Below, one piece after another: positions 1 to 8,642 of a stretch of 64,000 bases of DNA. The notes below the pieces were generated by a model. It had not been told where the DNA came from. It was given only the letters and a program-made list of their open reading frames with translations, and did no database searches. The translations under genes were made by a program, and so were the position numbers. Location: assembly GCF_030282825.1 (NCBI RefSeq), contig NZ_JASTZU010000031.1, forward strand, positions 1-64,000, in the 5' to 3' direction. The stretch comes from Aquibacillus rhizosphaerae (GTDB lineage Bacteria; Bacillota; Bacilli; Bacillales; Amphibacillaceae). Every line of letters begins with the position of its first letter. The first letter of the stretch is position 1.

Positions 1-2
1 TG

Positions 3-452
3 TTTCCGGAAAATGCTGAAATGGATAGTGGGGGATTTTATGAAAGAAATAAAGATCAATTCGAAAGTCTATCTTTTGTAGATTATAGTAGGGAAGAAAA
101 TTACAATTATACTTATGATGTTATGTACTCTCCATATGGGGAAAAAGACATTGATATTAACTTGGAAAGCTTATCTACTAAAGTTGGGTATAGTGGAGAC
201 TATCAGAAAATTGATGATGAGAATACTCGCATTTACTTAGCAGAAGAGCAACAATTATTCGAGGAAGATGACCGTAAAAGAACAGTGTATCGTTTCTTTA
301 GTTATATAGTGCCAAAAGGTGGGAATGTTGGTATAGAATATATTTATTCTTTTCATTGTTTTAATGAAAAAGAATGTAAAATAGATCCCAAGAAAGAAAA
401 GGAGAAAGCTTTGATGCTTATGAAGTCGGTTGAATTTATAAAGAATGAATGA
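3..452 (+). CDS. Hypothetical protein, C-terminal part (cut by window edge)
   Basis: The frame is open from the window edge, so the true start lies outside; the ATG at 21 has no ribosome site and is probably internal. The visible 150 residues are acidic and rich in Tyr, Asp, Glu and Lys, with alternating aromatic residues that suggest a beta-rich fold and no membrane segment. One CFNEKEC stretch near the C-terminus holds two cysteines. The stop overlaps the next gene region by a few bases, so the two are probably co-transcribed. I do not recognise a family. A partner or lipoprotein of the downstream lipase-like protein is possible but unsupported. Confidence 0.6.
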   Translation, partial: FPENAEMDSGGFYERNKDQFESLSFVDYSREENYNYTYDVMYSPYGEKDIDINLESLSTKVGYSGDYQKIDDENTRIYLAEEQQLFEEDDRKRTVYRFFSYIVPKGGNVGIEYIYSFHCFNEKECKIDPKKEKEKALMLMKSVEFIKNE

Positions 453-466
453 TTGGGGTGAAAAGG

Positions 467-2593
467 GTGGATAATGAAGAATTACTGAATACAAAATTAT
501 TACGTGCAAGAATTATGAAAATAGAATATGACAATTTAAGTGCCAAAGAATTTAAAAATGAGGTTAAGCGTATTTACTTTGAAGAAACCGGAGAAGAATT
601 GCCATCCGAACTAACCATTTATCGGTCGGATCAGGAGCTGAAAAAGGATCAGGAAAATAAAGTGGATTCGGGTTTTGATGGAACTGTAATACATTTTCAC
701 AGTGTCGACAACCAAATTAACCAGGCAATTACAATCACAAGAGGCAGTGAATCCAAGGAAAAGGATAACTGGCGGCCCCTCGACTGGGGCAATAACTTAA
801 TGGGAATTTATGTAGGTGCAGGGGATGGTCAATTTAATGATGCAGAAAAGTTTTATAAAACAGTCAATAAAAAAATAATGGCAAGTAATAAAGTGAGTCT
901 TCCGGATTTAAAAAAAATAGGGTTTGGACATTCCTTAGGTGGTAATAATATTGTACTTCTACAATTAATGCCTCAGTCTGATGAAAATAGGTTTGATGAG
1001 GTTTATACTATTAATGCTGCACCACCAACTATTTATCAACTTGCGAATATTGATTCCGATTTTTATGATAGTTTAAAATTAAAATTTGATATTATCAACC
1101 GAACTGACATGTACAACTTACCTCCAGACCAGCTCAAATCCTTCACCGAAGAATACTACAAGAATAAAATTGATGAATCATCTATCCACATCGACACTTC
1201 TGAAGAAGATATGCTCTATGCTGCAAGTGTTGTCCGAGGCTTTATGGGTATTGGTGAACGCGAGGAGTTCATTGATACAAACCCTGATGTTACGACCATT
1301 CGTAATTTAATAGGAAAGATACCCGATAAAGATTTGCAGACAGTTCAAATGTTTTTGGCAGGGTTTTCGGATGATTATAATGAAGACGGATTCGATGGAT
1401 TTATGCGAAGTTTAACCGGCTTTAATCCAGAAGTAGTGGATGATACATTGTCAGCAATAGATGAATTAAAAGGGTTGCATTTGAATATAGCGAATGCGTA
1501 TAAAGATGTGGGTGAATCCATTGATGAAGTTAACCAAGCGGATTCATTTTGGGGTAAGCTTAAAGAAGTAGCGGGTTTTCCAGTAGAGTTGGCAGGGATT
1601 AACTTTAAGCTGCAAAAAGACAATTTTATTGGAAGTGCGAATCTTTCGAAGCATTCGTTTAATTCCATTTATAAAGGCGTCTACATGCTTTTGGATATGA
1701 AGGAAAAGGTGCCAGAATTACTTAGTAATGTTGAGGTGCTCTATCATAATTTAGGACCGATTGCTCAAGCTTTTGTAGATGTTGGATACATAACCCAAGA
1801 AGATAAAGATGACCTGTTATCGGCCGTTCATAACATAGAAACAGCATTAGAATCGATTTCTACGAAGTTGGATAAATTGAGTACTTTAACCCTAAATGAT
1901 TTATTAACAGCTGTGAACCCTACATACTACCTAGGAGAACTAATTGAAGTGTTCGAAACACTTCGTTCTATTCAAAAAGACGTTGATACGATTATGGATG
2001 CCGTATCAGAGATAAAAGAGTTTGATACGAGTTTCCTAAAGAACTTTGAAGTGAGTGCCCATGCCCATGGATTAGAAGCAGTAATAAATGCATTGTCCAA
2101 GAATAAAGCTATTTCCTATTCTCATAATGATATGTATATGTCCAAAGGTGATGGAGCAGAAAAGATAAGAGTGAATATTTCTTCAGCTATTCGTATTTAT
2201 CAGAAAGGCATGACGGTTATTGAAGACAAACATCACGCCATAGATAAAATGAAAAAATTATACGAATCAAAATTTGAAGATGATTATTCAGACAGACAAC
2301 GAAATATCATGCGGAAGATTAACGATATGGAGGGTAATCCGAAGCAATATGATTACTTGCTCTATCGTACAGGGAATCCAGGGAGTAAAAAAATGCGAAG
2401 TATCAACGTTCAGGAAGATCTTCCTTCACTGCCTACCAGTTTTTCACTTTCATTTCAACAGCTGATTAACAATATGGAATACGAACTTGAGAAAGAGAAA
2501 GATTTAGTAAAGCGGATAAGAGATTCTATTGAAGATTACTTTAAAGAAGAGGAAAGAATAGCAAAAATGTTTGATTATGCATATGGGGGTTGA
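467..2593 (+). CDS. Lipase-like alpha/beta hydrolase domain protein (DUF6792-like)
   Basis: The protein has about 708 residues. Around residue 158 it carries GFGHSLGGNN, the nucleophile elbow of alpha/beta hydrolases, with Ser as candidate nucleophile. The preceding stretch (DGTVIHFHSVDNQ, then ITITRGSE and DWGNNLMG) resembles class 3 lipase-type domains seen in Bacillus DUF6792 proteins. From about residue 290 on it is long, mostly helical and coiled, with no signal peptide. I chose GTG 467 because GGGGTGA ends five bases before it; ATG 449 overlaps the upstream stop but has no spaced ribosome site. The architecture (N-terminal enzyme, long helical rest, helical partner downstream, type VII locus 6 kb away) fits a leaderless secreted effector, but that is inference. 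Hydrolase-fold call firm, substrate unknown. Confidence 0.7.
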   Translation: MDNEELLNTKLLRARIMKIEYDNLSAKEFKNEVKRIYFEETGEELPSELTIYRSDQELKKDQENKVDSGFDGTVIHFHSVDNQINQAITITRGSESKEKDNWRPLDWGNNLMGIYVGAGDGQFNDAEKFYKTVNKKIMASNKVSLPDLKKIGFGHSLGGNNIVLLQLMPQSDENRFDEVYTINAAPPTIYQLANIDSDFYDSLKLKFDIINRTDMYNLPPDQLKSFTEEYYKNKIDESSIHIDTSEEDMLYAASVVRGFMGIGEREEFIDTNPDVTTIRNLIGKIPDKDLQTVQMFLAGFSDDYNEDGFDGFMRSLTGFNPEVVDDTLSAIDELKGLHLNIANAYKDVGESIDEVNQADSFWGKLKEVAGFPVELAGINFKLQKDNFIGSANLSKHSFNSIYKGVYMLLDMKEKVPELLSNVEVLYHNLGPIAQAFVDVGYITQEDKDDLLSAVHNIETALESISTKLDKLSTLTLNDLLTAVNPTYYLGELIEVFETLRSIQKDVDTIMDAVSEIKEFDTSFLKNFEVSAHAHGLEAVINALSKNKAISYSHNDMYMSKGDGAEKIRVNISSAIRIYQKGMTVIEDKHHAIDKMKKLYESKFEDDYSDRQRNIMRKINDMEGNPKQYDYLLYRTGNPGSKKMRSINVQEDLPSLPTSFSLSFQQLINNMEYELEKEKDLVKRIRDSIEDYFKEEERIAKMFDYAYGG

Positions 2594-2949
2594 TGGTTAG
2601 AATGAGCAGAATGCGTATGGTTTATAATTTTGCGAAATCTGTGAATCTAGATAATAATAGATACACTTTTTATAATCAGACAGATAAATTAAGAAGATTA
2701 AACACAGATATCGTATCATATATCAAAAATGAGTTAGAACACTCTGATGGAGATATCGTGGATAGTATAAAGAAGGAAATCATAGATCATCAGCAGCAAA
2801 GTAATATAAAAATTGATCATTTAGAAGATGACATAGATAAAATGTCTAGAGACTATACAGATCATGTGAATGATATGAGGAAACAAAATATCACTGTTTA
2901 TTATGATTATGAAGAACCTTCCAGCTACTCCTATTCAAGAATATGGTGA
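2593..2949 (+). CDS. Small helical protein, partner of the lipase-like protein
   Basis: This 118-residue protein is predicted helical, with heptad-like Asp/Glu/Lys/Ile spacing between residues 40 and 95 and a Tyr/Ser-rich tail. It has no signal peptide and no membrane segment. The ATG overlaps the stop of the upstream gene (TGATG), so translation is probably coupled; the ATG at 2602 is an alternative. Small helical proteins beside type VII effectors act as targeting partners or chaperones in known LXG systems, and this one could do so here. I do not recognise a named family. A terminator follows directly, so it closes the operon. Confidence 0.6.
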   Translation: MVRMSRMRMVYNFAKSVNLDNNRYTFYNQTDKLRRLNTDIVSYIKNELEHSDGDIVDSIKKEIIDHQQQSNIKIDHLEDDIDKMSRDYTDHVNDMRKQNITVYYDYEEPSSYSYSRIW

Positions 2950-2961
2950 AATTTAATGAAA

Positions 2962-3018
2962 AACATAAGAATTAGTGAATTCATGTTAATTGAATCCATC
3001 AATTCTTGTGTTTTTTTA
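2962..3018 (+). terminator. Rho-independent terminator after the lipase-like operon
   Basis: AACATAAGAATT at 2962-2973 pairs with AATTCTTGTGTT at 3001-3012 with one mismatch. A run of seven T overlaps the end of the second arm. The remaining bases to 3283 hold only AT-rich leader sequence. A TATAAT at 3239-3244 is the best -10 candidate for the next gene, without a convincing -35. Confidence 0.75.
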
Positions 3019-3283
3019 TTGTTATTCTATGCCTCTTTTCTACATACGAGGGTAGAATAATAGTAGTTAATAAACTATACTTTTTCCTATTCATCTAAGA
3101 GTTCAAATACTCCTTCCACTTTCTTTGCTATATGGGATGAAGGGGGCTAATGATGGATTGTAATTCCTATTAAAATGACCTAATGTTTTACAGTATAAAT
3201 TTGTAAAAAATAAAGCTAGCTAAAAAATAATTTATGATTATAATAAAAATTGTAGGTATATATTTTTAGGAGGAATGGAACAG

Positions 3284-4435
3284 TTGAAAAGATTGGTCGT
3301 AGTTTTTATGTTAGTTACATTGATGGTAGGTATTAACCCGCTTCAAATCTTTGCGGCCCCAAATGAACAAGAGCTTACAACGTATTTAGATGAAATTAAT
3401 TGGACAAAAGAAGAACTTATTGACTACTTAGAGTTTTACGAACTTACATTAGATGATTTTAGTACGCTAGAAGAGTTAACGGATTTTTTAGGAACAGCGA
3501 TTACGGAAGAGAATTTAAATGATTTACTAGAGCAATACGAGTTAACACTAGAAGAATTGACGGATCTGTTAGTGAAAAATGGTGAACTAGAGCAAGGCCA
3601 AGCTATTGGTGATGTGTTTAAATTTATTGAAGATTTAGATGCAGTTATTTTTATTGAAACCCCAATTACGGACGAGAACCTTCAAGCGTTGTTGGATGAA
3701 TATGAGCTTACTTTAGAAGAATTAGAAAGTCTATTGTTGGAAAATGATGATTCATTAGAGAACTATGAATATATCGAAGACCTCGACATGGCTATTTATT
3801 TATACCAAGATGTTGATTTAAGTGAGCTTGAAGCTGAGCTTCAGTCGCTATTTTCAGAGTTTGGTTTAACGGATGAAGAACTAGAAAGTCTTTTTGATCA
3901 TTTTATGAATATTGATTTCCTTGATGTTGCTTTTGAAGAAAAACTATTGGAATTAGATGAGAGATTATCAGCATTTGGTGATTTTGAGAGTGCAGAAGAA
4001 TTAACTGCAGAACAAATAGCTGAATTACTAGATATTTTTCAAGATTTGCTAGAGTTAATGGAATTAGATGCGAAGTATTATCTAGTGTCTGGTGATGAGA
4101 AAAACCCTATCTCTTTATCTACTCTAATGCAGATGACGGATCCGGATGGCTTTGATTTATTAATAGAATTGTATAACTTAGAAGGTGGCTTTTTAGCTGA
4201 TGTGATTATTACGGCAGAAATGTTTGGCTCCGAAATATTAGACGGAGTGACAGAAGATATAAAAACGGTAGAAACGATTGTTAAAGAACAGCCACAACAA
4301 CAAACGGTTAAAACGGTGAATGGTGCAAAAATGCCGAATACCGCTTCTAGTTATTTAGATAATGCTTTAATCGGATTATTCATTACTCTATTTGGAATCT
4401 TTGGATTAAGAAAGTGGAAAGAAAAATCGGCATGA
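3284..4435 (+). CDS. Acidic surface protein with MPNTA sorting signal
   Basis: This 383-residue protein matches the description of processed acidic surface proteins carrying an LPxTA-type signal. The start is TTG 3284, ten bases after AGGAGG; the ATG at 3275 lies one base from that site and cannot be used well. From TTG the protein begins with MKRLVVVFMLVTL and an FAAP cleavage region, a clean signal peptide. The mature part is extremely rich in Glu, Asp and Leu and contains imperfect repeats around YELTLEEL (about residues 45, 85 and 145). The C-terminus has MPNTA, a hydrophobic helix and the positive tail RKWKEKSA. It should be exported, cut after Thr and linked to the wall by the sortase encoded next, whose ATG overlaps its stop. 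Likely role: acidic cell-surface layer. Confidence 0.88.
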   Translation: MKRLVVVFMLVTLMVGINPLQIFAAPNEQELTTYLDEINWTKEELIDYLEFYELTLDDFSTLEELTDFLGTAITEENLNDLLEQYELTLEELTDLLVKNGELEQGQAIGDVFKFIEDLDAVIFIETPITDENLQALLDEYELTLEELESLLLENDDSLENYEYIEDLDMAIYLYQDVDLSELEAELQSLFSEFGLTDEELESLFDHFMNIDFLDVAFEEKLLELDERLSAFGDFESAEELTAEQIAELLDIFQDLLELMELDAKYYLVSGDEKNPISLSTLMQMTDPDGFDLLIELYNLEGGFLADVIITAEMFGSEILDGVTEDIKTVETIVKEQPQQQTVKTVNGAKMPNTASSYLDNALIGLFITLFGIFGLRKWKEKSA

Positions 4436-5082
4436 GGAAAAGAAAGAAGAAAAAGAGAAGTGTGAAGTACTTCATTCTTCTCTTCCTCTGCTTTACCGTT
4501 ATTGGAACTGGTTTGTGGTTCACTTCAACAAATACCTACAAGTTTTTAAAAGGCTACTTGCTCTTTAAAACAGAGTATGCAAACGAACCGATTGCTGAAG
4601 TTGCAGTAGATTCAGAAGTTAGTAGTGCGAGAGAAAATGATAACGACAAAACCTTATACCCTACGCGTCCAGAAAAAGGCGAGGAAATGGGTGTGTTACG
4701 TATTCCGAAAATTGATGCAGAGCTACCTATTTTTCATGGATCAGATGAGGATGAACTCGCTAAAGGTGTTGGACACTTTGCTGATAGTGTTCTACCTGGT
4801 GAAGCAGACAACGCAGTACTATCTGGACATAGAGATACCGTCTTCAGAGAGCTAGGAGAAGTCGGCAAGAATGATCTATTAATTGTTACAACATCAGCAG
4901 GTGAGTTTACGTACAAAGTGCGAAAAGTAAGGATTGTTGATGCAGATGATCGCACGGTTATCGTTCCTAAACCACGGGCAACGCTAACTGTAACCACGTG
5001 TTATCCATTTAACTTTATTGGTGATGCACCAGAGCGATATGTATTGGTGGCAGATTTGCAGAAGGAAGAGTTGGTTGATTAA
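4432..5082 (+). CDS. srtD: Class D sortase
   Basis: This 216-residue membrane-anchored transpeptidase cleaves sorting signals between Thr and Ala or Gly and attaches proteins to the cell wall. A basic N-terminus (MRKRKKKKR) precedes one membrane helix (about residues 13-33). The catalytic triad is visible: His133 in LSGHRDTVFR, Cys190 in TLTVTTCYPF and Arg202 in APERYVLV. The GHRDTVFR block and compact size fit class D. I chose ATG 4432, which overlaps the stop of the acidic substrate gene as ATGA; the longer frame from GTG 4414 lies inside that gene. The overlap implies that enzyme and substrate are translated together. The two other xPxTA proteins in the window are likely further substrates. 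A strong terminator follows. Confidence 0.93.
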   Translation: MRKRKKKKRSVKYFILLFLCFTVIGTGLWFTSTNTYKFLKGYLLFKTEYANEPIAEVAVDSEVSSARENDNDKTLYPTRPEKGEEMGVLRIPKIDAELPIFHGSDEDELAKGVGHFADSVLPGEADNAVLSGHRDTVFRELGEVGKNDLLIVTTSAGEFTYKVRKVRIVDADDRTVIVPKPRATLTVTTCYPFNFIGDAPERYVLVADLQKEELVD

Positions 5083-5153
5083 GTTGATTCTACAAAGACT
5101 GTAAGAATCTCTCTTATAATCATCAGACTTAGTATTTATTTGAAGTAAAAGGG

Positions 5154-5197
5154 AAATAACCATCTCCATTATTATTAGAGATGGTTATTTCTTTTTG
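5154..5197 (+). terminator. Rho-independent terminator after sortase
   Basis: AAATAACCATCTC (5154-5166) and GAGATGGTTATTT (5178-5190) form a perfect 13-bp stem, followed by CTTTTTG. Confidence 0.92.
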
Positions 5198-5442
5198 CAT
5201 AATAGTATTGATCAACAAGCACAATTACAAGGTCATTCACAGCATATGAACTATCTGAGCATTGGTATATGAACCTGTTGATTTTTTATATGGTTAACAC
5301 GATGCTTTTCACACTATAAAAGTATTAGAACTTGGAACATGCTGTAATTAACATCTTCATTTTTATGGATTTTTTTGAATATTCTTTAACCTTAAAATAT
5401 AATATTATGTAAAAAATCACATTTTTAAGGAGGAAGTTAATT

Positions 5443-5917
5443 GTGAGGAAAGTTGTTTCAATGTTAGTGTTAAGTTTATTAGTAATAATTACTCCACTTT
5501 TTTAGAGGAGAAAAAGATGTAAGTGCATCTTGTTATAACCCTTGTAGTGTAGAACAAACAAGTGACTCCACTGAAAATAATACTATTAATAAGGATAGTA
5601 ATATAGATAGATCAGTAACTATCCAGTGTGGTGGTGGAGCTCCTGTTGGTTGGAGTACTGTTAGAGGTGGGAGATCGTATAGTCATACAACTAAGGCTGG
5701 AACTAAAATTTATACTAGATCTGGCGGTAATACTCGCAACAATTCAGATTTTCATAATACTATAGCTCCTGGAACTTCCTATACAAAATACGTGAAACCT
5801 GATGGATCAGTAACATTTGTCAAAAAAAACAACGCAAGGTATGTTAGCTATTATAGAAGTCACAGCGGAAGTGAACCCACACTTCAATTTGGTAAGGAAA
5901 AAATCCGTTATTGTTAA
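5443..5917 (+). pseudogene. Secreted small protein split by a one-base shift in a T6 tract
   Basis: AAGGAGG at 5427-5433 leads to GTG 5443, which encodes MRKVVSMLVLSLLVIITPLF, a signal peptide start, then TAG at 5503. One frame over, an open stretch continues from 5504 to TAA 5917 and encodes about 137 residues with RGEKDVSASCYNPC, then GGGAPVGWSTVRGG and a Gly/Thr/Tyr/Ser-rich tail ending in IRYC. With five instead of six T at 5498-5503 the two parts join into one secreted protein of about 157 residues. It carries at least four cysteines. I do not recognise a family. The intact cytosolic gene 13 bases downstream could be its partner or immunity protein. The shift may be mutation, phase variation or a sequencing error. 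Confidence 0.65.
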
Positions 5918-5930
5918 GAGGTGAAATACT

Positions 5931-6365
5931 ATGGGAAATTCAAATTGGAAAATTTGGAATCCATCAAAATACAATCATGGTAAATACTTAGAAAAATTAG
6001 AGTTAACCGAATCGCAAAATGGTTTAGTAATTAAAGTCGAGAGTGATAGACACATTTTCAGTTTTATATATGACCACTTAGAATGTGGTAATTACGTCGA
6101 AGCCTTTCGTTTTGTAGATGAAATGAAGGGTAGTTATTTACTCAAAGAATTATCTTTAGCAAGGGAAAAGTATCTAGAGGAAAGTAATAAAAAGTGGTAT
6201 TTATATAAATCTACTAACTCTGATTTTATAAACTGGTATAACAATCTACCTGGACCAGGAACCGATATTTATAATATTGAACATCAAGTTATTTTAACTT
6301 CAGAAACAACATTTGAAATACTAAGTAAATATGAACCTAAAATAATAGTAGAATATAAAAAGTAA
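5931..6365 (+). CDS. Hypothetical cytosolic protein downstream of the split secreted gene
   Basis: This 144-residue protein starts at ATG 5931 behind AAGAGGTG with good spacing. It has no signal peptide or membrane segment and is rich in aromatic residues (WKIWNP near the N-terminus, WYLYK and INWYNNLPGPG in the C-terminal half). Thirteen bases separate it from the broken secreted gene, and a strong terminator follows, so the two form one transcription unit. A secreted small protein followed by a leaderless soluble protein is the usual layout of toxin-immunity pairs, but no sequence motif confirms this. Family not recognised. Confidence 0.7.
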   Translation: MGNSNWKIWNPSKYNHGKYLEKLELTESQNGLVIKVESDRHIFSFIYDHLECGNYVEAFRFVDEMKGSYLLKELSLAREKYLEESNKKWYLYKSTNSDFINWYNNLPGPGTDIYNIEHQVILTSETTFEILSKYEPKIIVEYKK

Positions 6366-6367
6366 AT

Positions 6368-6405
6368 AAATTTGGCTCATATGCCAAATTTATCTACTTT
6401 TTTTC
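6368..6405 (+). terminator. Rho-independent terminator
   Basis: AAATTTGGC (6368-6376) and GCCAAATTT (6383-6391) form a perfect stem with a six-base loop, followed by ATCTACTTTTTTT. Confidence 0.9.
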
Positions 6406-6520
6406 TACCAGAAGTGACGATGTACTCGCAAATTAGCAATTATGAGAATTGGATAAAATCATTAATGGGAAAGGGTGAAATGGAAATATAGAAAGTGTCG
6501 TACCTTGAATCTTGTGGAAT

Positions 6521-6551
6521 TTGGAAGTTAACCATTGGAACATGCTATAAT
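6521..6551 (+). promoter_or_regulatory. Candidate extended -10 promoter
   Basis: TGCTATAAT at 6543-6551 is an extended -10 element with a consensus TATAAT hexamer. TTGGAA at 6521-6526 could be the -35 with a long 19-base spacer. The bases TTGGAACATGCTATAATTAA (6535-6554) recur with one change at 5332-5351, upstream of the split secreted gene, so this may be a shared promoter module. Confidence 0.5.
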
Positions 6552-6557
6552 TAAATC

Positions 6558-6691
6558 GATCAGTTCAATCTTCACTATTATTTAGTGAAGTAGTGAGGAA
6601 GGAAGGGGATTTCTGCCCCTAACCTTCGTTGTTGAGTTAAGAATCCTTATCAGAACGCTTCCGACGTTTCTGTTTAGGATTCTTTTTCTTT
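6558..6691 (+). ncRNA. Candidate structured small RNA of three hairpins
   Basis: Three hairpins follow the promoter candidate in series without a reading frame. Hairpin 1 is CTTCACTA/TAGTGAAG (6570-6590). Hairpin 2 is GAAGG-A-AGGGG paired with CCCCT-AA-CCTTC (6598-6627), with an ATTTCTG loop. Hairpin 3 is AAGAATCC/GGATTCTT (6639-6684) with a partly paired inner CAGAACG/CGTTTCTG, and it ends in TTTTTCTTTTT, a terminator. The layout promoter, two stems, terminator is that of an independent small RNA of about 130 bases. I cannot match it to a known RNA family. It could instead be a complex terminator region. Confidence 0.5.
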
Positions 6692-6922
6692 TTGTAGCAA
6701 GGATTCCGGTGGTAGCTTATCATACTTATTGCTTCAAAGTGTCATGGAAAGAAAAAAGCTACCCTTTATCAGCTTTGTTGGGCTAACTTTGTGCAGTTGA
6801 AAAATATCGAAAATACGAGGTTGTGAGAGCGTTTTATTGTTTTCGGGTATTAAAGTCTAGTAAACTAGCCCGAAAGTTACAAACCAACTTTCAGACTAGC
6901 CTGATCACGCCTTAAACAACTG
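6692..6922. other. Non-coding stretch with small inverted repeats
   Basis: No supported gene. GGTAGCTT (6711-6718) is complementary to AAGCTACC (6756-6763), and GAAAGTT/AACTTTC forms a small hairpin at about 6872-6892. Neither has a T-run in the direction needed to terminate the converging HAD gene. Confidence 0.4.
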
Positions 6923-7747
6923 CTATTTATTAATTGCTATTTCATTTAAAACGAATTTTTCAACAACTTTCGCAACACCATCATTCATATTGGTATCTGT
7001 AACATAATCGGCTATCTTTTTAATATCATCTGGTGCATTTCCCATTGCAACACCGAGACCAGCAAATTCGATCATCGCTTGGTCGTTATAACTGTCCCCT
7101 ATAGCAATAACCTCTTCTCGTTTGATTCCCAACTCTTTGATTAAGTGGTTTAGACTTGTCCCTTTTGTTACCCCTTTTTCTGTAAATTCAAGAAAATAAG
7201 GTTTGGAACGCATCACGCTATATTCATTTGCTAATTCTGCTTGAAGCTTTGTTTCAATTACCTTGAGCTTGTCTGGATCACCTACCATTAAGGCCTTAAC
7301 GACTGGTACTGAAATGCTTTCTACAAAATTTGTTACTAGTTTTATTGGCAGACCTGTAATTTCTGACTCAATTTTTGTATAGGGATTATCGTCTTGTGTA
7401 ATAATTTCGTCTCCTACATAGGTGTGAATAAAAATGTCTTCACGACGGCTCAGTTCATACAGTCTTTGAACATCCTGAACAGACAAAGTACTACTGAACA
7501 AGTCTTCATTGGAGTGGCAATTGATTATTTTTCCGCCATTAAAGGAAAGAATACAGCTACCATATTCCGCCAAAGAGAGTTCCTCTGCAATGGCCTTCAT
7601 ACCAAATGTAGGACGGCCTGATGCTAATACCACTTTTATACCATTCTCTTGTGCCTTCATCAAAGCTTGCTTTGTGCGACTTGATATCGTGTGATCATCA
7701 CGAAGCAACGTATCATCTAAATCTAATACAATCATTTTATATGACAT
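6923..7747 (-). CDS. Cof-type HAD phosphatase
   Basis: This 274-residue cytosolic phosphatase belongs to HAD subfamily IIB, which dephosphorylates sugar phosphates and flavin precursors. Motif I is MIVLDLDDTLL near the N-terminus with both catalytic Asp. ASGRP at about residue 42 is motif II. A Lys in SKPYFLEF/EKGVTKG provides motif III, and IGDSYNDQAMIE with GVAMGNAPDDIK gives motif IV near residues 218-246. Length and motif order are typical. The start has AAAGGAATTAATATAAATG. It is a single gene facing the small RNA region. Exact substrate cannot be read from sequence. Confidence 0.9.
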   Translation of the reverse strand: MSYKMIVLDLDDTLLRDDHTISSRTKQALMKAQENGIKVVLASGRPTFGMKAIAEELSLAEYGSCILSFNGGKIINCHSNEDLFSSTLSVQDVQRLYELSRREDIFIHTYVGDEIITQDDNPYTKIESEITGLPIKLVTNFVESISVPVVKALMVGDPDKLKVIETKLQAELANEYSVMRSKPYFLEFTEKGVTKGTSLNHLIKELGIKREEVIAIGDSYNDQAMIEFAGLGVAMGNAPDDIKKIADYVTDTNMNDGVAKVVEKFVLNEIAINK

Positions 7748-8316
7748 TTATATTAATTCCTTTCTATTTACAATCTTGACTTTAATTTTACTAAATTTTA
7801 TAAGCAAAAGGGAGCAAAAATCGAAAAAAGTATTAAGCAATAATATAATAGGATGAATAATTTTGACTTTAAGAAAAGGGTGGCTCTGGCTTCTACTAAA
7901 ATATTGCAAGTAGGTAAGGTGTGAAGTATTTATTTATATATCCAGTAGAAAACTATGATTTGTCACTAACCCGTCCACAGTAAATATCGTAAATGGTAGA
8001 CCGATTTTCACAAAAATATTAACAACTTTGAATCGAAAAACCAAACTTCTGCTTCTAGTACTAATTATTTGTAGTGTCACTATTTTCTAAGTGAATGAGC
8101 CTATAAAAATAAAAATGGGATAGTACAATTTTACTGATTTTAACAATTATTGTAATTATTTCTTTAACGTATGTTTAAAGTATGGTATTGGTATATTATG
8201 GGATGTAACGTTTAGGATTAAAATGTAGGCTGACAGACTTTGTCTTCTTTTATTCTAAGCAGGTAAGTTATAAGCATAACAACCCAAAAAACTAATTAGA
8301 CAGGGGAGAGTAATTT
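7748..8316. other. Intergenic region upstream of the type VII locus
   Basis: 569 bases without a supported gene. It must contain the promoters of the HAD gene and of esxA. I see AT-rich candidates (a TATATTAT near 8193) but no convincing pair of hexamers and no repeat. Confidence 0.4.
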
Positions 8317-8613
8317 ATGGCAGGAAATATTCGTGTGACACCAGCCGAGCTAGAAGCTATGGGAGATCGTTACGCAATGGAAAGTGGTCAAGTGGAAGAT
8401 CAGATTGGACGTCTTGATCAAATGATTGGTAATTTGAACGATATGTGGGATGGCCAATCAAGTGAAGCGTTTAGTGATCAATATCAAGAACTACGCCCTT
8501 CTATTGATCAAATGAAGATACTACTTTTGGATGTATCTAATCAATTGAAAAAGACATCTGCTGCTCTTCAAGATGCTGATGCACAAATCGCAGGTCAAAT
8601 TCGAGGTTCTTAA
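8317..8613 (+). CDS. esxA: WXG100 protein, type VII secretion substrate
   Basis: This 98-residue helical-hairpin protein is the small secreted WXG100 substrate of the Bacillus type VII system (YukE/EsxA). The W-x-G turn is visible as MWDGQSS near residues 45-51, between two amphipathic helices rich in Gln, Met, Leu and Glu. There is no signal peptide, as expected. The start ATG 8317 follows AGGGGAGAG. It is the first gene of the esxA-esaB-essB-essC run. A hairpin without T-run just downstream may protect its 3' end or reduce read-through, which would explain higher substrate than machine levels. Confidence 0.95.
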   Translation: MAGNIRVTPAELEAMGDRYAMESGQVEDQIGRLDQMIGNLNDMWDGQSSEAFSDQYQELRPSIDQMKILLLDVSNQLKKTSAALQDADAQIAGQIRGS

Positions 8614-8642
8614 TTTACCCCCTTGCGAGACAATCATTGTAA

